Assembly: GCA_002689995.1 (NCBI GenBank)
Contig: NZIV01000001.1
Coordinates: 1 to 64,000, forward strand
Source: Fidelibacterota bacterium
GTDB lineage: Bacteria > Fidelibacterota > Marinisomatia > SCGC-AAA003-L08 > GCA-2689995
Length of the DNA stretch: 64,000 nt
Reading direction: 5' to 3'
Below the pieces are notes generated by a model. The model searched no databases. It was not told where the DNA came from and saw only the letters and a list, made by a program, of their open reading frames with translations. How positions within the stretch are numbered: position 1 is the first letter of the stretch; each line of letters opens with the position of its first letter. Made by a program: the position numbers and the translations under genes. This document shows positions 52,968 through 62,415 of the stretch, piece by piece.

Positions 52968-53830
52968 ATAGTTTTAAACTCCAAACGAATATCAGAGCTT
53001 TTAATACTATGAGTCAAACCACCAATTGAAATCGCATTAACTCCTGTTTTCAAATAACTTTGAAAATTATCATAATTCATATTACCAGATGATTCTATAA
53101 AAATATTTTCACCTTGTTTTGAGTTTCGAATTATATCAACTGCTTTAACCGTTTCCTCTGGAGTCATATTATCTAAAAGAAATCCATCAACACCAATATC
53201 CAAAGCTTCAGAGATTTGACCTAAATAATCTACTTCTAGCTCTATGGGTAAATTGAAGTCTTTACTTCTTATCATTTCAATTGCAGGCTTTACTCCTCCT
53301 GCAGCTTTTAAGTGATTATCTTTAATTAAAATTCCATGCGAAAGAGAATAGCGATGATTTATCCCACCACCACAAACAACTGCATATTTTTCAAACTTTC
53401 TTAATCCAGGAGTTGTTTTTCGAGTGTCTAAAATTAATATTTTATGTGGATTTGCTAGTTTTGTAAATTTCTGAACATTTGTGGCAATTCCTGACATACG
53501 TTGAATTAGATTTAACATTACTCTTTCTCGCGATAATATTTCAATTGCATTTCCTTTTATTCTTGCAATGATATCCCCTGAGTCTGCTTTTGCTCCATCT
53601 TTTATAAAAATTTCAACTTCATTAAGATTTTTAAAGATTGCTTTAATTATTGGTCCACCAGAAAAAATCAAATTTTCAACAGCTTGAATTTCAGCAGTAA
53701 TTTCTGTGTTTTTAGGTACAATACCTATTGAGGTTTTATCTCCTAAGGGAATATCCTCCTTAAGAAATTCATTTAATTTTTGAATTATAAATTCTTCTAC
53801 TAAATCTGATTGTTGTTCGTATGAAATCAA
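52964..53830 (-). CDS. nadC: Quinolinate phosphoribosyltransferase (carboxylating)
   Basis: Converts quinolinate and PRPP to nicotinate mononucleotide, 288 residues. DIPLGDKTSIGIVP, RVMLNLIQRMSGIAT, ILDTRKTTPGLRKFEKYAVVCGG, HRYSLSHGILIKDNHL and FLLDNMTPEE with SSGNMNYDN are conserved; the Arg/Lys clusters bind the carboxylates. It overlaps nadA and nadB by four bases each (ATGA junctions), so the three are coupled. Confidence 0.96.
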   Translation of the reverse strand: MISYEQQSDLVEEFIIQKLNEFLKEDIPLGDKTSIGIVPKNTEITAEIQAVENLIFSGGPIIKAIFKNLNEVEIFIKDGAKADSGDIIARIKGNAIEILSRERVMLNLIQRMSGIATNVQKFTKLANPHKILILDTRKTTPGLRKFEKYAVVCGGGINHRYSLSHGILIKDNHLKAAGGVKPAIEMIRSKDFNLPIELEVDYLGQISEALDIGVDGFLLDNMTPEETVKAVDIIRNSKQGENIFIESSGNMNYDNFQSYLKTGVNAISIGGLTHSIKSSDIRLEFKTI

Positions 53831-54744
53831 CTTAGTGCTAACATCCTTTCTAGTGGTTTTAATGCTTTTAAACGTAAACTTTCTGGAATTTCAATTTGTG
53901 GCTCTAAATTTTCTAATGCAAAAACCATTTTTTCTAATGTATTCAAGCGCATATGAGGGCATTCATTACATGAACATCCTTCTTGATTTGGAGCGGTAAT
54001 ATAATTTTTATTAGGCGCAATCTTTTCCATTTGATGAATTACTCCTGGCTCAGTTACAATAATGAAAGATTGAATTTCAGATTGTGTTGCATAATTTATA
54101 ATTTTAGTAGTCGAACCAATCATACTTGCATGTTGTAAAATATTTTCACTACATTCTGGATGAGCTAAAATCTCAGCTTCAGGATTTCTAGTTTTTAATT
54201 TTATTAATTCTTTTTCAGAAAATATTTCATGAACTTGACAGGCACCATCCCACAAAAGCATCTCTCGACCGGTTTTTTTTACTAAATATGATCCTAAAAG
54301 TTTATCTGGTGCAAAAATAATTTTTTCATCCTCAGGCAAGCTGTTTATAATTTTTTCAGCATTTGATGATGTACAAATGATATCTGACATCGCTTTAACT
54401 TCTGCTGAACAATTTATATAAGAAATAACTGTATGTTCTGAATTTTTATTGATCCAACTTTTAAACTTCTTTGGAGGTGCACTATCAGCTAAAGAACAAC
54501 CCGCATTCAAATCAGGCAAAATTACTATTTTTGTAGGATTTAAAATTTTCGCAGTCTCACACATAAAGTGAACTCCGCAAAACAGTATAACATCTGCGTC
54601 TGTTTGTTGTGCATACTGGGCCAACGCCAAACTATCACCCATGAAATCTGCTACATCCTGAATATCTGGATCCTGGTAAAAATGAGCTAAAATTACCGCA
54701 TTACGTTTTTTTTTCAATTTTTTAATTTTATTGAATATATCCAT
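53827..54744 (-). CDS. nadA: Quinolinate synthase
   Basis: 4Fe-4S enzyme joining iminoaspartate and dihydroxyacetone phosphate, 305 residues. NAVILAHFYQDPDIQDVADF begins it; the cluster cysteines lie in CGVHFMCETAK, in the INCSAEVKA/CTSSNA region and in EGCSCNECPHMRLN. PDLNAGCSLAD and AHPECSENIL are family blocks. It stands 15 bases downstream of the NUDIX gene. With nadB and nadC, the window has the full aspartate route to nicotinate mononucleotide. Confidence 0.96.
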   Translation of the reverse strand: MDIFNKIKKLKKKRNAVILAHFYQDPDIQDVADFMGDSLALAQYAQQTDADVILFCGVHFMCETAKILNPTKIVILPDLNAGCSLADSAPPKKFKSWINKNSEHTVISYINCSAEVKAMSDIICTSSNAEKIINSLPEDEKIIFAPDKLLGSYLVKKTGREMLLWDGACQVHEIFSEKELIKLKTRNPEAEILAHPECSENILQHASMIGSTTKIINYATQSEIQSFIIVTEPGVIHQMEKIAPNKNYITAPNQEGCSCNECPHMRLNTLEKMVFALENLEPQIEIPESLRLKALKPLERMLALS

Positions 54745-54759
54745 TTATTATATATTAAA

Positions 54760-55230
54760 TCAAATAGTAGTTGCGTGAAAATTCACCGAATGTGTGATTA
54801 AATTTTTATTTTTATAAATAAATTTTGCTGAGAATAATTGGTCTCTATTCAACCAATTCATAAATATTTTATCACCTTCCCAGAGATTTAGAAAGGATAG
54901 CTTCTCATCATCAATCCATTTAAGAATTCCTTCATCTGATTCAATGATATGACCAGTGAATTCATTAGCAGAGAATATGAATACAAACCAATCCTGAATT
55001 TCATCAAATAACGGGAAAGAAATAAATCCATGCAATTTAGGATTAATAATGTTTAATCCACTTTCTTCTTTTACCTCTCTTATTATGCATTCTTCAGGTG
55101 TTTCACCTGCCTCAAACTTTCCTCCAAGACCGTTCCATTTCCCTTCATGAATATCATTTTCTTTTTTCACTCTGTGTAGCATCAAAGTTTGATTATTTTT
55201 TTTTATATAACACAATGTTGCAAGCTGCAT
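54760..55230 (-). CDS. NUDIX hydrolase (MutT-like)
   Basis: A 156-residue pyrophosphohydrolase. The NUDIX box is present: GGKFEAGETPEE followed by REVKEESGL, with all the metal-binding glutamates. The N-terminus (ATLCYIKKNNQTLMLHRVKK) and WNGLGGKFE match 8-oxo-dGTP diphosphatases. It is first in the operon with nadA-nadC-nadB, so a role in nucleotide-cofactor sanitation (NADH-type substrates) is also possible. Confidence 0.9.
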   Translation of the reverse strand: MQLATLCYIKKNNQTLMLHRVKKENDIHEGKWNGLGGKFEAGETPEECIIREVKEESGLNIINPKLHGFISFPLFDEIQDWFVFIFSANEFTGHIIESDEGILKWIDDEKLSFLNLWEGDKIFMNWLNRDQLFSAKFIYKNKNLITHSVNFHATTI

Positions 55231-55432
55231 TTATCTGAAATTCATTTTTAATTCATTAAATTTTAAGTGAAAATAAATAATTTTTTCTGTTTAAATTCCT
55301 TCATATTATAAGACGTTTTTATTTTATATTAGATCTTATTCTATATAAATCAATTTTTAGTTATTATGTTTTAAATTTTCACCCATTTTATCATAATAAT
55401 TTACCTTAAAATCACAGATAGGAAAAATATTA

Positions 55433-55948
55433 ATGAGTACATCAAAAATGGTAATTTTTTGCATACTTTTAATTTTAATAAATGTTTTACATTCTGAAAA
55501 TTGTGAAATAGAAATTGGGCAAATTGCTCCAGACTTTGCCTTGAAAAATCAAAATGGTAAAATAGAATCATTATCTAAATATAAGGGTCATAAAGTTGCA
55601 ATATATTTTTACCCTAAAAATAATACTCGTGGCTGTACAAAAGAAGCATGTAATATTCGGGATAACTTTGAAATTTTAAATCAAAAAAAAATAAAAGTTT
55701 TTGGTATTAGCTACGATAATCAGAAAAAACATAAAGATTTTATTAAAGAATACAACCTCCAATTTGATTTATTGAGTGATTCAGATAAAACAGTCTCTAA
55801 GCTATATTGCGCAGACGGATGGTTTTTACCAAAACGAATAACTTATTTAGTGGATGAAGGTGGCTATTTCTATAAAATCATAAAAGATATAGATGTTGAT
55901 AATCATGCCCAACAAATTTTAGAAGGATTTTTTTCCTCAAAACATTAG
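55433..55948 (+). CDS. Exported Bcp/PrxQ-type peroxiredoxin
   Basis: A 171-residue thiol peroxidase. The leader (about 1-21) is followed by EIGQIAPDFALKNQNGKIESL and VAIYFYPKNNTRGCTKEACNIRD, with peroxidatic Cys68 and resolving Cys73 in the PrxQ GCT..AC spacing. GISYDNQKKHKDFIKEYNL and FLPKRITYLVDEGG follow. Export is unusual since most PrxQ are cytoplasmic; the leader is preceded by MSTSK and a Met at position 6 could be the start. It likely removes peroxides in the periplasm. Confidence 0.88.
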   Translation: MSTSKMVIFCILLILINVLHSENCEIEIGQIAPDFALKNQNGKIESLSKYKGHKVAIYFYPKNNTRGCTKEACNIRDNFEILNQKKIKVFGISYDNQKKHKDFIKEYNLQFDLLSDSDKTVSKLYCADGWFLPKRITYLVDEGGYFYKIIKDIDVDNHAQQILEGFFSSKH

Positions 55949-55961
55949 TTTGATTATATAA

Positions 55962-55985
55962 ATAGAATATTTCAGCAGATTCTAT
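55962..55985. terminator. Short inverted repeat between convergent genes
   Basis: ATAGAAT and ATTCTAT (7 bp, 10-nt loop) lie between the peroxiredoxin stop and the minus-strand GreA-type stop at 56005. They may terminate weakly in both directions. Confidence 0.3.
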
Positions 55986-56004
55986 ATTAAATGAATAATA
56001 TTTT

Positions 56005-56484
56005 TTATTCTGATTTTATCCTATCAATTCCTATAATTTTAAAAGTTGTTTCTTTTCTCTTAATAGTTAAGCTAAATTCATCATTAATTTTTTTACCATA
56101 AATCGTATTACCAAATGGTGAGTGATAAGTGATTATATTTGGATAAAGATCTAATTCAAATTCAATAGGGCCTAGTAGATAATACTCCTCAGGATTATCT
56201 GTTCCTTGTTCCTGAATTGTAACTATGTTTCCAAATCCTACATCTTCTATTCCAATGTATTGAAAGTCTACAAACTCGAAAGGCATATAAGAATGTAATA
56301 ATTCTTTTTTATTTAAGATTAAATTCATTTTCTCTTTTGCTGCTTTATAATCATAATTTTCTTTTAAATCACCATGACTTGCTGCCTCTTTTATCTCATG
56401 TGATGTCTGTATTTTTAATTTATCAATTAATTTCATTTCTTCAATTAATTTGTTATGCGTTTCTCTTAAAATTAGTGTAGCCAT
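56005..56484 (-). CDS. GreA/GreB-family transcription factor
   Basis: Cleavage-stimulating factor that enters the RNA polymerase secondary channel. The open frame reaches 56559 but the Met at 56484 (MATLILRETHNKLIEEM) fits the family length of about 158 better; the 25 upstream residues are atypical. The coiled-coil tip HGDLKENYDYKAAKE has the acidic D/E pair (GDL.EN) required for transcript cleavage. The C-terminal FKBP-like domain has GFGNIVTIQE, YYLLGPIE and SPFGNTIYGKK. It is divergent from the DUF4159 gene. Whether it is GreA or a paralogue cannot be decided. Confidence 0.85.
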   Translation of the reverse strand: MATLILRETHNKLIEEMKLIDKLKIQTSHEIKEAASHGDLKENYDYKAAKEKMNLILNKKELLHSYMPFEFVDFQYIGIEDVGFGNIVTIQEQGTDNPEEYYLLGPIEFELDLYPNIITYHSPFGNTIYGKKINDEFSLTIKRKETTFKIIGIDRIKSE

Positions 56485-56588
56485 AAAAGTTCGTTCAATC
56501 CTGTTAATTTCTTTGTATAAATTATATTCAAATTTTAAGAGGTTTTTAATTATCAACACAAATAGTTCTCATCGTATTTTTAGGTATT

Positions 56589-57251
56589 ATGAATATGAAA
56601 AAAATTAAATTTATATTAATATTATTTGGATTAATATATTCTACTGATGTTCCATTTGGTGCATTTTCAATTACTCGAATTCACTATGATGGAGGTGGAG
56701 ATTGGTATTCAGATCCAAGTTCTTTGCCGAACTTATTAAATTTTGTTCAGGAAGAAACAACAATAATTTTAAATCCAACCGAAAAACAAGCTAAAATTGG
56801 TGATGATATTTTTACTGGCTCATCCTATTTATATTTAACAGGACATGGAAATATTTCATTTTCAAAGGATGAAGTCTTCAGCTTAAGAAAGCACTTAAAG
56901 GCTGGTGCATTTTTACATGCTGATGACAACTATGGTATGGATATATCATTCAGAGAGCAAATAAAAAAAGTATTCCCAGATAAAGACTGGGTGGAATTAC
57001 CCCCTAATCATGAAATTTTCAATAATTATTTTAACTTTGAAAATGGTTTACCAAAAGTTCACGAACACAATAACAAACGGCCACAGGCATTGGCATTATT
57101 TGATAAAGAAAAAATGATTGTTTTATATACTTACGAATCAGACTTAGGGGATGGTTGGGAAGATTCTGAAGTACATCAAGATGGTGAATTAATCCGAAAA
57201 GAAGCTTTGAAAATGGGAACAAATATAATTATTTATGCTTTAACCCGTTAA
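56589..57251 (+). CDS. DUF4159 exported protein
   Basis: A 220-residue exported protein (leader ILILFGLIYST). The DUF4159 glutamine-amidotransferase-like domain is visible: FSITRIHYDGGGDWYSDPSSLPNLL, YLYLTGHGNISFS, LKAGAFLHADDNYGMD and FRKVFP-like FREQIKKVFPDKDWVELP. No catalytic Cys is present, so it is probably a binding domain. It is directly followed by the DUF4175-like gene (stop and start adjacent), opening a four-gene operon. Such pairs elsewhere include MoxR and DUF58 proteins. Confidence 0.85.
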   Translation: MNMKKIKFILILFGLIYSTDVPFGAFSITRIHYDGGGDWYSDPSSLPNLLNFVQEETTIILNPTEKQAKIGDDIFTGSSYLYLTGHGNISFSKDEVFSLRKHLKAGAFLHADDNYGMDISFREQIKKVFPDKDWVELPPNHEIFNNYFNFENGLPKVHEHNNKRPQALALFDKEKMIVLYTYESDLGDGWEDSEVHQDGELIRKEALKMGTNIIIYALTR

Positions 57252-60200
57252 ATGGAAAATTCACTCTACAATTTCATAAAAGAAGTAAGAATACAAAAAG
57301 CGAATCATAATTTAGTTTATTCAATTTCAATTTTTATTTTTATTTATGTTTTATTACTATCTTTTTTAGGTGGTATTGAATATACTTTTCATTTTGAAAA
57401 ACATATTAGACTTTTATTTTTTGAATCTCTTTTATTTATACTTTTTAGTAGCCTTTTTTATTTAATTGCAAGATGGATTATCCAATCTAAATCACTCTTT
57501 GGAAATTACTCAGACTCAGAAATTGCTCAATGGATTGGTGAACAAAATCCAGAAATTGCGGATAGATTATTAAATTGTATTCAACTTGAAAGAACGAAGA
57601 CTTTAGAAAATGAAGATTTAGTCAATCATGCAATAAAAAAATTAGTCAGTCAAATTGAAAGCTCTGCAGATAATAATTTAAATCAGGATAAAGGCAATTC
57701 TCATCTTGTTTTTTTCTCTTTATCAATTTTTATCTTTATATCTTGCTGGAATATTTTTAAGGAAAATCCGGAAAATGCAATTTTTCGAATTTTAAATCCA
57801 AATATCGAATATGAAATACCAGTTCCTTTTAAATTAATTTCTATTACTAAAAATCAATTCATTTTAGGAGGAGATACTACTAAAATAAAAATTGCAGGAA
57901 CTGGCATATTACCAGATTCTATTGATATTTATATTCTGTCCAAAGATGAGATTAAAACGTTGAAATCCTATTTAAATGAAGAAACTTATTCGATAGAAAT
58001 TCCAAATATTAAAAAAGATTTAATTGTTTGGGGACTATATGAATCAAATTCATGGTTTTCTCCGTGGAATGAAATTAAATCCAAAGAAGATACAATATTT
58101 GTCCAAGACCGCCCAATAATTGAAAAAATTAATTTTACAATCATCTCACCAGAATATACAAAACTAGAAAACCGTGAACATCCCGGAAATATCACAAATA
58201 TTTCACTCCTTCCTGGAAGTAAAATTAAAATCAATGCTGAAGCGACAAAATCAATAGTCTCAGCCAAAGCATCTCTTGGAAAATTTGAAAAAAAATTATT
58301 CACAAACGAAAAACTAATCTCAGGTATTTTTTCAATTTTTGAAGACGATACTTTGAAAATAAAATGTGTAGATGAAAATGGAATTGATAATAACTCACCA
58401 ACTCATTTCAATATCCAAACCTATATTGACATGCCTCCAGAAATTCTAATATTTGAACCAAAGATTAAAGTGGAATTAAATGAGTCAATGGAAATTCCAT
58501 TAAAACTGATGGTGAATGATGATTTTGGTATTTCTAAGATGATGATTGAATATTCAATTCTTCATCCAGATTATCTTCCTGCAGATACTAATACCTACCA
58601 GGTTCTATTAGATGACTTTAAAAGAAATGTCAAATCTCAAAACTTTTCATTAAATTGGGATATTGATTTTCTTTCACTAATGCCTGAAGATGAAATCCAT
58701 TTTAGAATTGGTGTTGCAGATAATAATATTTTTCCTAGACCTAGCTGGTCCTTTTCAAAAGAATTAAAAGCATATTACCCTTCACTTGAAGAAATGTTTT
58801 TTGATATGGAAGAAGACCAAAGTGAAATTATTGAAAACGTAGAAGAAATAAATTTATCAATAGACGAAGTTCAGGAATTAGTTGAGGATTTAAAATTAGA
58901 TTTATTAAAATCTGAAGATATGGATTGGGAGCAAACACAGCAGACTGAAGAAATAATCCAAAAAATGGAAAATGTTTTTGAAGAAATGGCTCAAATGTCT
59001 GAGGTAATGGATGCAGTAAAAGAACAAATTGAAAAAAATGATTTACTAAATGAAAACCTTACAGAAAAATTTCAGAATTTACAGGAATTATTAAACCAAT
59101 TAATGACACCTGAAATGAAAGAAGCATTAGAAAAAATGCGTGATGCGGCTGAAGAACTAGACCCTGAAAAAATGTTGCAGGCATTAGAAGAATTTGAATT
59201 TAATGCTCAGGATTTTGAGGAACAGTTAGATAGATTCATCGAAATGTTTGAGTTAGCTATGGCTGAGCAAAAAATGGATGAAATTCAGAAAAAGCTTGAA
59301 CAGATGATAAATGAACAACAAGCAATAATGGAAGAGCTCAAAAAAGAAGATTCAAATTCAGAAGATTTAGCAGCAAGAGAGAAACGTCAACAACAAGAAA
59401 TAGAAAATTTACAAAATACGATAAATGATGCACAAAATATGATGGAAGACATTTCTCCTTCTACTTCAGAAAATATGGATAAAATGAATGAATCTAATTT
59501 AATGGAAAATGCTGAAAAAGATATTGATGAAGCTCAAAAAGAATTCTCTGATGGCGAAAAACAGAAAGGTGGTGACAAAGCCCAATCCGCAAAAGAAAAT
59601 TTAGAAGAATTAGCTTCACAATTTTCAGATATGAAAAAATCTTTCCAAATGGAAACTGTAGCAATGATGACAAAAGAATTTCAGAGAGTTGTTCATAATA
59701 TTCTTTCTATCTCCAAAGATCAAGAAGAAATTTTCAAAACTACAAAACAGTTAAAATCTAAAAGCCCTATTTTAATTGAAACTGCTGTTCGGCAAAATGA
59801 TGTTCAACGCCAAATGAGAAAACTGATGGATCAAGTTATGGAGCTTTCTACAAAAACCTTCTATATTACACCAGAAATTGGAAAAATGCTTGGTAGAACA
59901 ATTTTGGACATGAATAAATCTATCGGTGCATTGGAACAAAAGCAAATCACAACTGCTAAAAAACATCAAAATAAAGCTACAGAAACATTAAACGATGCGG
60001 CCTATGTTTTATTAGATGCAATGAGTCAAATGAATTCTTCAGGTTCAGCTTCTGGAATGGAACAATTTATGGAACAAATGGCACAAATGTCTCAGCAACA
60101 GCAAGGCATCAATCAAGGTACAATGCAAATGGGACAAATGGGTATGATGGCACAGCAGGCTATGATGCAACAACTCATGCAACAACAACAGGCATTACAA

Positions 60201-60602
60201 CAATCCTTAGAAGAATTGCTAGGTAATAATCCTAGTAAAAAAGGTGGTGGATTAGAAAAAGCTAGACAAGATATGGAAGAAGTCATAAAAGATTTCAAAA
60301 AACGGAAAGTCGACCAAAGAACTATAGATAGACAAGAAAAAATCCTATCTAGAATGCTGGATAGTCAGAGATCTATGACGCAGCGTGATTTATCTAAAAA
60401 AAGAAAATCTAAAGAAGCAGAAGAATTTTTATATATTGGTCCTGATGGTTTACCACTAGATTATGGTGAACGTAAACTTATCTTAATGGAAGCAATGGAA
60501 CAGGCACTTCAGGAAGGATATTCACAGGATTACAATAAAATGATTCGTGAATATTTTCAAGCACTTCAGGAGCAAATGGAAACGGAATATGAAAACCAAT
60601 AA
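57252..60602 (+). CDS. Large DUF4175-like membrane and coiled-coil protein
   Basis: A 1116-residue inner-membrane protein. Three hydrophobic segments lie in the first 170 residues (SIFIFIYVLLLSFLG, LLFILFSSLFYLIARWI, LVFFSLSIFIFISCW). An Ig-like periplasmic part (about 190-500) follows, then about 500 residues of Glu/Gln/Met-rich coiled coil, including repeated MEQMAQMSQQQQG- and QMGQMGMMAQQ-type stretches (about 935-990). Its layout agrees with DUF4175 proteins found beside DUF4159. It overlaps the TPR gene by 14 bases. Function unknown; a scaffold in the envelope is plausible. Confidence 0.78.
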   Translation: MENSLYNFIKEVRIQKANHNLVYSISIFIFIYVLLLSFLGGIEYTFHFEKHIRLLFFESLLFILFSSLFYLIARWIIQSKSLFGNYSDSEIAQWIGEQNPEIADRLLNCIQLERTKTLENEDLVNHAIKKLVSQIESSADNNLNQDKGNSHLVFFSLSIFIFISCWNIFKENPENAIFRILNPNIEYEIPVPFKLISITKNQFILGGDTTKIKIAGTGILPDSIDIYILSKDEIKTLKSYLNEETYSIEIPNIKKDLIVWGLYESNSWFSPWNEIKSKEDTIFVQDRPIIEKINFTIISPEYTKLENREHPGNITNISLLPGSKIKINAEATKSIVSAKASLGKFEKKLFTNEKLISGIFSIFEDDTLKIKCVDENGIDNNSPTHFNIQTYIDMPPEILIFEPKIKVELNESMEIPLKLMVNDDFGISKMMIEYSILHPDYLPADTNTYQVLLDDFKRNVKSQNFSLNWDIDFLSLMPEDEIHFRIGVADNNIFPRPSWSFSKELKAYYPSLEEMFFDMEEDQSEIIENVEEINLSIDEVQELVEDLKLDLLKSEDMDWEQTQQTEEIIQKMENVFEEMAQMSEVMDAVKEQIEKNDLLNENLTEKFQNLQELLNQLMTPEMKEALEKMRDAAEELDPEKMLQALEEFEFNAQDFEEQLDRFIEMFELAMAEQKMDEIQKKLEQMINEQQAIMEELKKEDSNSEDLAAREKRQQQEIENLQNTINDAQNMMEDISPSTSENMDKMNESNLMENAEKDIDEAQKEFSDGEKQKGGDKAQSAKENLEELASQFSDMKKSFQMETVAMMTKEFQRVVHNILSISKDQEEIFKTTKQLKSKSPILIETAVRQNDVQRQMRKLMDQVMELSTKTFYITPEIGKMLGRTILDMNKSIGALEQKQITTAKKHQNKATETLNDAAYVLLDAMSQMNSSGSASGMEQFMEQMAQMSQQQQGINQGTMQMGQMGMMAQQAMMQQLMQQQQALQQSLEELLGNNPSKKGGGLEKARQDMEEVIKDFKKRKVDQRTIDRQEKILSRMLDSQRSMTQRDLSKKRKSKEAEEFLYIGPDGLPLDYGERKLILMEAMEQALQEGYSQDYNKMIREYFQALQEQMETEYENQ

Positions 60603-62415
60603 ATCTATATTTTTAATTTTTGGACTTTCTATTGTTTTCATATTTGCGCAATCGCGTTCCGGAGAGAATGCTCAATTATATAAAAGAGCTCGATCACTAG
60701 AACAGGCGGGACTTGTAGAAGAAGCTATTGATTTATATGAAAAGCTCATTAAAAATGATCCTAAGAATAATCAATATTTTAATACCTATAAACGGTTTCT
60801 AAAAAATACCGGTAACCAGGAAAAAATTATAGGCCTCGCATATAATTATTATCAAAACAATAGAAAAGATCCAACAGCATATTATGAGTGGATTTACGCT
60901 CTCATAATAAATCAAGATGACAATTGGAAAGCACAAGTTGAATTGTTCATAGATAAACATTTTACAAATAAGAATTTAATGAGGCAGATTCTTTATGCCA
61001 TGTATTCTGGAGGTCTATCTCATGAAATTAAACCTGTAATTGAAAAAATCCGAATGCTTACAAAAACGCCATCATTTTTATCAAGAGAATTGGGTGATAT
61101 TTATTTTATGCGAATGGATTATCAATATGGGATAATAGAGTTTTTATTATTTCTTGAAAAAAATCCACAAGACTTTAAATATATTTCTGATAAAGTAATG
61201 ACTATTCCTGCTGAGGACTATGTTGTAAATATTATCCGGGATGCTTTAAATAAAAAGGAATCTACTCATTCACAGTTATTATTATCGAACTTAGAGTTTA
61301 GAGAAAAGAATTACATTTTAGCATGGGATATTTTAAAAATCCAGCCAAACAGTGATGAGTTACAAATTGAAATGGGAAATGATCTCATTGAAAATAAAGA
61401 ATACGAATTTGGGGAAAAAGTCTTCCAAGAAATTTTAGAAACGACAAATAATAAAAAAATAATCGAGAAATGTATTTTCAATATCGGTAGAGCATTAGAG
61501 TTAAAGAGTATCCAAAATGTAAATAAATTACCCATTTCTGGATTTTTTAGAGGTAATTCATTTTTCACTTCTCCATTTATCAGTATTGGCAATGAAGATA
61601 ATTCTTTATCAATTGCTGTTGCAATTTTTGATTCTTTAAGTCAAAATTCAAAAAGTAAAAATGATGCTAAACTCAGATTGGCAGAAATAAAATTTAGAGC
61701 ATTAGGAGATTTGGATGGAGCAAATATAATTTTTTCTAATGTTCTTCAATCTACGAACAAATTTAAAGTGAAAAAAAATTGTATTTTAAGTATGATTGAA
61801 ATTGATATTGCAAAAGGTAATTTAATTTCCGCCAAAGATAAAATCGAAAAATACTCAGATATATTTAAAAAGAATAAAGATAAAGTAAATTTGAAAATGA
61901 AGTATGCTCAAATTCTTATGTATGAAGGTAAGAAGGATTCTTTAAACAGCTTCCTAAGAAATTCTATGAAATTAATGAAATCCACTGATGAACACTTTAA
62001 TGATGTTCTAGATATTTTATCTTTGAATTTGACATTTGAAACTATGGGAAATTTATATTCTGAATTTGGGAAAGCCCAATTTTTAATTCAACAAAATAAA
62101 AGGCAGGAAGCAATTTACACCTTAGAAGGAATGGGTGAAATTGAAGACCCACTTCTTTATGAGTTAGTTCAGTACCAAATTATTTATTTATATTTAATGC
62201 AAAAAGAATATTTTATAGCAATTCAAATAGCTACATTATTGAGCGGTGAAACTGTGTATTCTGAACTTGCATTTATTCTACAAGGTGAAATTGCCGATTA
62301 TATTCATAATGATTATAAATTAGCAGTAGATTTATATTTAGAATTTTTAGATAACTATCCTGATAGTATTTATTATGATAATATTCGATTAAGATTACGA
62401 GAGTTAGCAGGTTAA
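60589..62415 (+). CDS. Exported TPR protein
   Basis: The open frame begins at 60547, but the Met at 60589 starts a leader (MKTNKSIFLIFGLSIVFIFAQ) and is preferred, giving a 14-base overlap with the previous gene. TPR-like helical pairs start at LYKRARSLEQAGLVEEAIDLYEKL and continue throughout (IIEFLLFLEKNP, LRLAEIKFRALGDLDGANIIFSNV, YKLAVDLYLEFLDNYPDS). 609 residues. It is probably periplasmic and part of the DUF4159/DUF4175 complex. Confidence 0.8.
   Translation: MKTNKSIFLIFGLSIVFIFAQSRSGENAQLYKRARSLEQAGLVEEAIDLYEKLIKNDPKNNQYFNTYKRFLKNTGNQEKIIGLAYNYYQNNRKDPTAYYEWIYALIINQDDNWKAQVELFIDKHFTNKNLMRQILYAMYSGGLSHEIKPVIEKIRMLTKTPSFLSRELGDIYFMRMDYQYGIIEFLLFLEKNPQDFKYISDKVMTIPAEDYVVNIIRDALNKKESTHSQLLLSNLEFREKNYILAWDILKIQPNSDELQIEMGNDLIENKEYEFGEKVFQEILETTNNKKIIEKCIFNIGRALELKSIQNVNKLPISGFFRGNSFFTSPFISIGNEDNSLSIAVAIFDSLSQNSKSKNDAKLRLAEIKFRALGDLDGANIIFSNVLQSTNKFKVKKNCILSMIEIDIAKGNLISAKDKIEKYSDIFKKNKDKVNLKMKYAQILMYEGKKDSLNSFLRNSMKLMKSTDEHFNDVLDILSLNLTFETMGNLYSEFGKAQFLIQQNKRQEAIYTLEGMGEIEDPLLYELVQYQIIYLYLMQKEYFIAIQIATLLSGETVYSELAFILQGEIADYIHNDYKLAVDLYLEFLDNYPDSIYYDNIRLRLRELAG

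Noticed and set aside
56485-56559. N-terminal extension of the GreA-type factor
   Set aside because: Family members begin near the MATLILRETHNKL segment; the upstream 25 residues have no counterpart and simply reflect an open frame.
57031-57222. Small minus-strand gene inside the DUF4159 gene
   Set aside because: It is antisense to the conserved C-terminal part of DUF4159 and shows no family match or ribosome-binding site.
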